From positions 6,443,001 to 6,507,000 of the forward strand of contig NZ_CP090978.1 in assembly GCF_021513275.1 (NCBI RefSeq): a stretch of DNA of 64,000 nt. The letters are read 5' to 3'. Under the pieces are notes generated by a model. It did not search any database, was not told the origin of the DNA, and saw only the letters and a list, made by a program, of their open reading frames with translations. Below are positions 58,051 to 64,000 of the stretch, piece after piece. The position numbers and the translations under genes are program-made. This DNA comes from Paenibacillus hexagrammi. GTDB lineage: Bacteria; Bacillota; Bacilli; Paenibacillales; NBRC-103111. Position 1 is the first letter of the stretch, and every line of letters begins with the position of its first letter.

Positions 58051-58124
58051 TTTTTTGTTCTTGGGAGAAGTGCGTTCAGCCCGCGCACGGCAAGTATGTT
58101 CTTGGTGTAGGGGGAAATGGAAAC

Positions 58125-59387
58125 ATGTTGGAGAAATTAATGGTGGCCGGCGGTCGGCCGCTGCGGGGAACGATTCAGATTAGCGGTGCTAAGAACAGTG
58201 CCGTTGCATTAATACCTGCTGCAATTCTAGCAGAAACAGCAGTAACTTTGGACAATCTGCCGCATCTTAGTGATGTAGCTACATATACAGAGATTCTAAC
58301 GGATTTAGGAGCTTCCATTGATTGGAACGAAGATCGAATGACGATTGATCCTTCTCGTATGAGATCGATACCAATGCCCAATGGAAAGGTTAAAAAGCTT
58401 CGAGCTTCCTATTATTTGATGGGTGCTTTATTAGGTAGATTCGGAGAAGCGACGATTGGTCTGCCTGGCGGCTGTAATTTTGAGCCAAGACCGATTGATT
58501 TGCATATCAAAGGCTTTGAAGCGCTTGGCGCTGTAATCAGTAACGAGAATGGTGCATTGCGAATTCGTGCCAAAGAGCTTCGCGGCGCGAAGATTTATTT
58601 GGATATGGCAAGTGTGGGAGCTACGATTAATATTATGCTGGCGGCCTCTCGGGCCAAAGGTTCTACCATTATAGAAAATGCGGCGAAAGAGCCTGAAATC
58701 ATAGATGTAGCAACTCTGTTGAATTCCATGGGCGCCAGAATTAAAGGTGCAGGTACGGAGACGATCCGGATTGAAGGCGTATCCGAGATGCATGGCTGCC
58801 GGCATTCGATTATTCCCGACCGTATACAAGCGGGTACTTATATGATAGCAGCCGCGGCAACGCGCGGAGATGTGACGGTTGACAATGTGATACCGAAGCA
58901 TATGGAAGCTCTGACTGCGAAACTGCAGGAGATGGGCGTTCACATTTACGAAATGGATGAGTCCATACGGGTTGTCGGACAGCCGGAGTACCAAAGCGTT
59001 GACGTAAAGGCGCTTGTCTACCCTGGGTTTGCAACCGATCTTCAATCTCCGATGGCCAGTCTGTTGTCTCAGGCTCGAGGAGTCAGTATTTTAACGGATC
59101 ATGTCTATAGCAACCGATTTAAACATATTCCTGAGCTGGTGCGAATGGGAGCCAAGATGAAAGTGGAAGGAAGATCCGCAATTATCGAAGGATCACAGTT
59201 AAGCTCCGCTAAGGTGAAAGCTACGGATCTGCGCGCCGGCGCGTCGCTTGTGATTGCTGGCTTAAGTGTTCTTACCGGCGGTGTTACTGAAATTTCAGGA
59301 GTCGAATTTATAGATCGAGGATACGAAAATCTCGTTTTCAACCTGTCTTCGCTGGGCGCGGAGGTTTGGCGGGAGACTGAGGAATAA
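58125..59387 (+). CDS. murA: UDP-N-acetylglucosamine 1-carboxyvinyltransferase
   Basis: 420 residues, first committed step of peptidoglycan synthesis. [14 protein letters not shown], the active-site Cys in [24 protein letters not shown] (catalytic loop GGC), and [10 protein letters not shown] near the end. The fosfomycin target Cys is present. By position between fbaA and rho it matches the second Bacillus copy (murAB/murZ), but I cannot exclude that it is the only one. ATG with GGGGGAAATGG upstream. Confidence 0.95.
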   Translation: MLEKLMVAGGRPLRGTIQISGAKNSAVALIPAAILAETAVTLDNLPHLSDVATYTEILTDLGASIDWNEDRMTIDPSRMRSIPMPNGKVKKLRASYYLMGALLGRFGEATIGLPGGCNFEPRPIDLHIKGFEALGAVISNENGALRIRAKELRGAKIYLDMASVGATINIMLAASRAKGSTIIENAAKEPEIIDVATLLNSMGARIKGAGTETIRIEGVSEMHGCRHSIIPDRIQAGTYMIAAAATRGDVTVDNVIPKHMEALTAKLQEMGVHIYEMDESIRVVGQPEYQSVDVKALVYPGFATDLQSPMASLLSQARGVSILTDHVYSNRFKHIPELVRMGAKMKVEGRSAIIEGSQLSSAKVKATDLRAGASLVIAGLSVLTGGVTEISGVEFIDRGYENLVFNLSSLGAEVWRETEE

Positions 59388-59466
59388 ATATCCATAAGCT
59401 AGGCAATGCTAGCTACTATGTTTCTTGTATACATAGTCAAATTTAATAGTTTGGTGGTTGAATGTA

Positions 59467-60766
59467 ATGAGTATGCCTCTTGCTGAGCTTGAAGCATTAA
59501 AGCTAACTGATCTGTATAAGCTAGCAAAAAAAATTTCAGATCCCCTATTACGGGCAGCTTAAGAAAAAAGAACTCATATTTGCAATCTTACGGGCTCAAG
59601 CTGCAGAGAGCGGATTGATGTTTATGCAAGGTGTCCTTGAGATTCTGCAGGAAGGCTTCGGTTTCTTGAGACCGATTAACTATCTCCCGAGCTCAGAGGA
59701 TATCTATATATCGGCTTCTCAAATTCGTAAGTTCGACTTGAGATCTGGAGATGTCGTATCAGGAAAGTGTAGACCGCCTAAGGAAAATGAGAGGTATTTC
59801 GGACTTCTGCAAGTAGAAGCGGTGAATGGTGAGAAGCCGGAGACAGCTTCGGAGCGCCTCCACTTCCCGGCACTAACTCCTCTCTATCCACAAACGCGGG
59901 TTATTCTAGAAACGACCCCTAACAAGCTTTCAACTCGTATCATGGATATGCTCGCTCCTGTCGGACTCGGACAGCGCGGTTTGATCGTTGCCCCCCCAAA
60001 AGCAGGGAAAACGCTGCTGCTCAAAGAAATCGCCAACAGTATCTCCACGAATTATCCCGATATTGAATTGTTTGTGCTTCTCATTGATGAACGCCCGGAA
60101 GAAGTGACGGATATGCAGCGCTCTGTTAAAGGAGAGGTTGTGGCTTCTACATTTGATGAGCTTCCTGAAAATCATATTAAGGTAGCTGAGCTTGTAATGG
60201 AACGGGCTATGCGTCTGGTTGAACATAAAAAAGATGTGGTCATTTTATTGGATAGCATCACACGCCTAGCGAGGGCGTACAACCTGGTGGTACCTCCTAC
60301 AGGAAGGACTCTTTCTGGCGGTATCGATCCTGGAGCGTTTCATCGTCCCAAGCGATTCTTCGGCGCGGCCCGTAATATTGAAGAGGGCGGCAGCTTGACG
60401 ATTCTAGCTACGGCACTAGTGGAAACAGGCTCACGGATGGACGATGTGATTTATGAAGAGTTTAAAGGAACAGGTAATTTGGAGCTTCATTTGGATAGAA
60501 AAATGGCAGAACGCCGCATATTCCCAGCTATTGATATTCGCCGTTCAGGCACTCGCCGCGAAGAAGCTCTTCTCGGAAAAGAAGAATTGGAGAAAATTTG
60601 GGCTCTCCGCAAAGGTATGAACGACTCGCACGAATATACGGAAGCTTTTATTAAAAAGCTGGGTGACACCAAGACGAATCAAGAGTTTCTGGATTCGCTC
60701 GCTTCTCCTTCCTCCCAATCGGGGGCCGGCAGCGGCAAAGGGAAAGTCAAGAATTCGGCATCATAA
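59467..60766 (+). CDS. rho: Transcription termination factor Rho (one frameshift)
   Basis: About 433 residues. N-terminal Rho domain ([26 protein letters not shown]), RNA-binding cold-shock-like domain ([20 protein letters not shown]), Walker A PKAGKT, Walker [11 protein letters not shown] and the Q/R loops ([20 protein letters not shown] in pieces). Hexameric RNA helicase that ends transcription. An A8 run at 59525-59532 carries one extra A, which truncates the first domain; removing it restores the frame. The start at 59467 follows a weak GGTGG. Confidence 0.95.
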
Positions 60767-60825
60767 CGAAAGCAAGTCGTATACGATAAGCGAGCTTTTG
60801 CTAGAAGCCTCTAAGGAGTACCGTC

Positions 60826-62100
60826 ATGAATTTGGTTTATGCAGACGCGCAGGGACAGGTGTACGATCATCCTGAATACTTTGCGCTCGGTCGAAATGCA
60901 GAAATGATCACAGAAATCATGGAGGATGAACTGATTCCTCTTCCTGAAGGAGCAACGTTAGTCAGTCTTCCTTTTACCCGGCCTGTAGGCATCGATGCCG
61001 AGACAGGGGAGATGAAGCTGGTAGAAGGCGAATACCATGCGGTTGGGGCGCTGTTGCCACAAGGATTTACTAGACTTTTACTTCCAGGCTATATCAAAAC
61101 GGATAAAACAAAGGCGCTGCCTTTATTCGGTTATACAGCAGTTGTGTGGAAAGACGAAGGCTTTTATGTAGCCGCCCGTCAAAGCGATAACCCGTATTTT
61201 TGGAATCCGGTCCATTGTGACCCGGACGAGCTTGAAGTGCAAGTGAAACGCTTGGTGGATAAATATCCGGAAAATCGTTTGTACGAGCATCTTTCGAACT
61301 GTGCGCTCGGCTACGAATGTCTAACCGCATCCAATACGTTCTTGCAGCGCTGGGAGGGAGCAGTTCCCGTCTCGTATTCTTGCAACGCAGGCTGCTTTGG
61401 CTGTATCTCGGAGCAGCCGGATGACAGCGGCTTCCCTGCTCCGCAAACCCGAATGAACTTTAAGCCGAAGGTGGAAGAGATCGTTCAGATCATGCTGGAG
61501 CATCTGCGTACTCCAGAGAGCATTATCAGCTTCGGTCAAGGTTGTGAGGGAGAGCCGAGCACGCAGGCTGCTCTAATTATAGAAGCCATTAAGCAGGTCC
61601 GTGAGCAGACGCAGATGGGATATATCAATATCAATACGAATGCCGGACTGACCGACCATATCCGCGGCATCGTGGACGCAGGCTTGAATCTCATGAGAGT
61701 GAGTACAATCAGTGCGCTCGATGATCACTATAATGCGTACTACAAGCCAAGAGCGTACACGCTGAAGAGTGTGGAAAAGTCACTTCGTTATGCTAGTGAT
61801 AAGGGAGTCATTACTTCCATTAACTATCTGGTATTTCCAGGAGTGACGGACCGCGAAGAAGAAATTGAAGCAATGATCGAATTTGTTCGAAGAACAGGAC
61901 TAAAGCTTATCCAGCTGAGAAATCTGAACATTGATCCTGAAAGCTACTTGAACCTGATTCCGAAGGCTCAAGGTGAGCTGCTTGGCATGAAGCAGATGAT
62001 CGAAATTTTCGAGGAGGAATTGCCGGATGTGGTCATTGGTTCCTATACACATACACCGCAATTTTATTCGAAAGGTAAAGCTCTGTCAGGCATCTTGTAG
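60826..62100 (+). CDS. Radical SAM protein of unknown function
   Basis: 424 residues. An N-terminal domain of about 175 residues precedes a radical SAM barrel whose cluster motif reads SCNAGCFGCIS (CxxxCxxC), followed by FGQGCEGEPS and ININTNAG. It should bind a 4Fe-4S cluster and cleave AdoMet. AAGGAG is seven bases before the ATG. The gene is inserted between rho and rpmE, which are adjacent in many Bacillales; such placement hints at a conserved housekeeping role, but no substrate is indicated. Confidence 0.85.
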   Translation: MNLVYADAQGQVYDHPEYFALGRNAEMITEIMEDELIPLPEGATLVSLPFTRPVGIDAETGEMKLVEGEYHAVGALLPQGFTRLLLPGYIKTDKTKALPLFGYTAVVWKDEGFYVAARQSDNPYFWNPVHCDPDELEVQVKRLVDKYPENRLYEHLSNCALGYECLTASNTFLQRWEGAVPVSYSCNAGCFGCISEQPDDSGFPAPQTRMNFKPKVEEIVQIMLEHLRTPESIISFGQGCEGEPSTQAALIIEAIKQVREQTQMGYININTNAGLTDHIRGIVDAGLNLMRVSTISALDDHYNAYYKPRAYTLKSVEKSLRYASDKGVITSINYLVFPGVTDREEEIEAMIEFVRRTGLKLIQLRNLNIDPESYLNLIPKAQGELLGMKQMIEIFEEELPDVVIGSYTHTPQFYSKGKALSGIL

Positions 62101-62210
62101 CCACAGATTTGCCAGTTGCAATTCGCGTTATCAGCGTGATATAATCACCATCGTGTGAACATATAACTCTGTTTCAGCAAATGATTCAGGGCGGAAAGAG
62201 GTGAACAAGC

Positions 62211-62408
62211 ATGAAAGAGGCGATCCATCCTACTTATCATGTAACCACAGTGACTTGCGCATGTGGTAATGTATTTGAGACAGGCTCCATCAAGCAAAAT
62301 CTCCGCGTTGAGATTTGCTCGAACTGCCATCCGTTCTTCACTGGTAAACAGAAGTTTATCGATGCAGGCGGCCGTGTCGACAAATTCAAAAAGAAATACG
62401 GCATCTAA
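62211..62408 (+). CDS. rpmE: Ribosomal protein L31 (zinc-binding type)
   Basis: 65 residues: [49 protein letters not shown]. The Cys residues in CACG and CSNC form the zinc ribbon, so this is the primary C+ form and not the zinc-independent YtiA type. GAAAGAGG precedes the ATG. Confidence 0.97.
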   Translation: MKEAIHPTYHVTTVTCACGNVFETGSIKQNLRVEICSNCHPFFTGKQKFIDAGGRVDKFKKKYGI

Positions 62409-62446
62409 TTGGCATCAATTGTACTGGCGCCAATCGGCATAAGACA

Positions 62447-62501
62447 ACCTCCCTTGTGGTCATCCTAAGCTTAGGCTTAGAGAGCCAAGGGAGGTGTTTT
62501 T
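62447..62501 (+). terminator. rpmE terminator hairpin that also contains the next ribosome site
   Basis: AACCTCCCTTG pairs with CAAGGGAGGT around an inner CCTAAGCTTAGG palindrome, followed by GTTTTT. The 3' arm GGGAGGTG is the ribosome site of the lipoprotein gene beginning at 62502. Confidence 0.8.
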
Positions 62502-62904
62502 ATGTCTAGCAGATGCCTAACATGGATGAAAGCGGGCGCAGCCTCAATGCTGATTGCTGCATGTGTGACAGGGTGCGGAAATACAAGCGCTGGTGAGGAC
62601 AAGTATAAAACGCAATCTTACCCGCAGGATGGACTAATGGGCTTGACCAGTGTCAACCCGAACAATCCCTTAACCCTACGTATCATCATTACGCTGACGA
62701 TACGGAATTGATGAAAGCAGTTCTAGCTCAATTTCCAAACATAGAAAGCTCCAGCATTACCCACAATGGACCAATTGCTAAAGTGAAAATCAAAACCAAG
62801 CAGGCCTGACGGCACCGCAAGTAGAGGAACTTCGTTCTCAAATTCAAATGGCTTTGTCTACGAATATGCCGAGGTATAACGTTGTTGTTCAAATGAACAA
62901 GTAA
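62502..62904 (+). CDS. YhcN/YlaJ family sporulation lipoprotein (two frameshifts)
   Basis: About 135 residues. Lipoprotein signal with two possible lipoboxes (IAAC, VTGC), then the YhcN-type block ADDTELMKAVLAQFPNIESSSITHNGPIAKVKI (quoted in part) and PQVEELRSQIQMALSTNMPRYNVVVQMNK. Family members sit in the spore inner membrane or forespore. One base is missing near 62673 and one G near 62808; with both restored the protein runs to 62904. Confidence 0.8.
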
Positions 62905-62960
62905 TGGCACATTTTCCCCTCGGGTTGCTATTTAAGAATCAATCAGCTATACTTAGTTTT

Positions 62961-63227
62961 ACCGTGCTAGACGGGGAGGTAGCGGTGCCCTGTAGCTCGC
63001 AATCCGCTGTAGCGGGGTTGAATCCCTGTTAGAGGTACTGTGATGTGGGGTCTGGCTCTTGCACGTGGTGTTGAGAGTCGGGTCCTTCGCAATGAATGCT
63101 CGTGAACCCGGTCAGGTCCGGAAGGAAGCAGCCGTAAGCGAGATGTTTCATGTGCCGAAGGGTTGCCTAACTTGAGCTAACGACAAGAGTTCGCTCATAT
63201 CATTTTATCAATAACAGGTGCACGGTA
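62961..63227 (+). ncRNA. ffs: Signal recognition particle RNA (long Bacillus-type, with Alu domain)
   Basis: The conserved Ffh-binding domain IV reads GGTCAGGTCCGGAAGGAAGC at about 63110-63129. The ends ACCGTGC and GCACGGT pair, and the total length of about 267 bases is that of B. subtilis scRNA with its Alu domain. It forms the SRP with Ffh to target membrane proteins. A terminator follows 35 bases downstream. Confidence 0.95.
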
Positions 63228-63260
63228 TACTTTCTTAGCAAATTATGTTGAACTTAATGG

Positions 63261-63290
63261 AAAACGCCTTACAGGCGTTTTCTTTTTTTG
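63261..63290 (+). terminator. Intrinsic terminator of the SRP RNA gene
   Basis: AAAACGCCT-TAC-AGGCGTTTT followed by CTTTTTTT. Confidence 0.9.
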
Positions 63291-63344
63291 TCTATAGAAG
63301 GAAAATTATTCAAGGAGGGAGAATCAGTATATCAAAGGAAAGAT

Positions 63345-63358
63345 TGTAAACGTTTACG
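63345..63358 (+). promoter_or_regulatory. Candidate catabolite response element (cre)
   Basis: TGTAAACGTTTACG matches the CcpA consensus TGWAANCGNTNWCA at all but the final base and is an almost perfect palindrome. It lies 17 bases before the PAS gene start. Confidence 0.6.
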
Positions 63359-63375
63359 ATTAGGGGTGTTGCATA

Positions 63376-64000
63376 TTGTCCAAGCCAAATTCTCAACATT
63401 ATCAAGTATCCGTAGATGAAGTGCACAAACTATTGAATGAGTCCTTACGCGTCAATATGCTCATGGCAGATGAGAATGAGCGAATCATTCTAGCAAGCGG
63501 TCACTTACTCACATATACCGGATACTCCGCGGAGGAACTTACGTCTCATTTCACGTTCAGTCAGTTGTTTAAAGTGAAGGGCTCACTTAGAGAACTGTAT
63601 ACAACTCACTTTGAACAGCCGGGGGACGCGAAGGATTGGCCTCAAGGAGTTATGTTGGGGAAAAATGGCGAAAAGACACCATATCAGTTTTCCATTCTAA
63701 GGCTCATACAGGATGGGGAACTCGTGTATCTGGTAACTTTTAAGAATTACATAGAAAGGCCGCAGTTAAGCTTGCTTCAAAAATTTGCCGATAGGTTCTT
63801 GCAGGATGTTAACTTAGGGGTTCTGTTAATCAGTATGGATTTCAAGCTTGTTGATATTAGTGATATGGCCTGCAGAATTCTTGGCTTCGAGAGAGAGCAT
63901 ATCCTCAACAAGTCGCTGGACGAAGTATTTGTCACAGTGCCGAGCGAGCATCGACTGGTACAGCGATCTATTCTGAACGGGGTGGTCGTTCGAAATTATG
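63376..64000 (+). CDS. PAS-domain sensor protein (C-terminus beyond the window)
   Basis: An open frame from a TTG with GGGGTG seven bases upstream to the window edge, 208 residues. It contains one PAS-like unit (about 20-125: MLMADENERIILASGHLLTYTGYSAEEL in pieces MADENERIILAS and TGYSAEELTSHF) and the start of a second (about 145: LGVLLISMDFKLVDISDMACRILGFEREHIL in part). No membrane segment is present. PAS pairs like this usually precede a histidine kinase, a cyclase or a sigma-54 activator; the output domain is not in the window. Confidence 0.75.
   Translation, partial: MSKPNSQHYQVSVDEVHKLLNESLRVNMLMADENERIILASGHLLTYTGYSAEELTSHFTFSQLFKVKGSLRELYTTHFEQPGDAKDWPQGVMLGKNGEKTPYQFSILRLIQDGELVYLVTFKNYIERPQLSLLQKFADRFLQDVNLGVLLISMDFKLVDISDMACRILGFEREHILNKSLDEVFVTVPSEHRLVQRSILNGVVVRNY

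Noticed and set aside
57165-58088. Long minus-strand frame opposite fbaA
   Set aside because: Shadow frame caused by the strong codon bias of fbaA; composition is rich in Phe, Cys and Ser with no family match.

Overview
The window reads as chromosome from an endospore-forming, Gram-positive Bacillales bacterium, most like Paenibacillus or a close relative. Support comes from Spo0F, a YIEGIA/capping pair, a YhcN-type sporulation lipoprotein, a probable small acid-soluble spore protein, an SLH-anchored surface protein, copper-amine-oxidase-type stalk domains, strong AGGAGG ribosome sites with frequent TTG/GTG starts, and the block rpoE - pyrG - spo0F - fbaA - murA - rho - rpmE, which resembles the Bacillus arrangement. 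GC content by eye is about 50%, lower around 8-11.5 kb.

Layout. 1-7.7 kb: SWIM zinc-finger protein cut by the left edge, recQ, a pterin dehydratase, a hexanucleotide microsatellite, acetyl/acyltransferases, a HAD phosphatase and a two-domain sulfurtransferase. 7.9-12.1 kb: an AT-rich stretch with a translationally coupled SGNH-MBOAT pair for O-acylating an extracytoplasmic polymer, then a DinB-like protein. 12.2-21.9 kb: a ~1,460-residue SLH surface protein, a stalk-domain protein, a TetR/DUF4188 pair, a chemoreceptor and two small genes. 22-28.9 kb: DUF3231, a diguanylate cyclase, a Crp/Fnr regulator, a Cys-rich copper-storage-like protein, YIEGIA with its partner, and an SRPBCC protein. 27.6-32.9 kb: a complete minus-strand importer operon (phosphodiesterase, UgpC-type ATPase, two permeases, binding lipoprotein) behind a long leader with a possible PhoP box and an intrinsic terminator. 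33-43.6 kb: DUF1697, a collagen-like protein, a DHA2 exporter, a TipA-like MerR regulator, a PilZ protein, a photolyase, an NlpC/P60 hydrolase behind a c-di-AMP riboswitch, and a membrane protein paired with an M1 peptidase. 43.9-64 kb: mostly housekeeping (ywhD, class A PBP, speE, ywiB, argS, subtilase, rpoE, pyrG, spo0F, fbaA, murA, rho, a radical SAM enzyme, rpmE, yhcN-like, SRP RNA), ending in a PAS protein cut by the right edge.

A warning for any user: I can place about 27 single-base indels that break otherwise well conserved genes, including pyrG (three), rho and recQ, mostly in short homopolymers. The pattern fits uncorrected sequencing error rather than gene decay, so I give broken genes as single CDS entries with the frame changes stated.

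The least explained DNA is non-coding: a three-copy hairpin element placed after genes at 19.0, 27.4 and 33.7 kb; a triple repeat with a perfect palindrome just before pyrG; the structured leader of the importer operon; a ~104-bp imperfect palindrome after speE; and an 84-bp-period repeat after argS.
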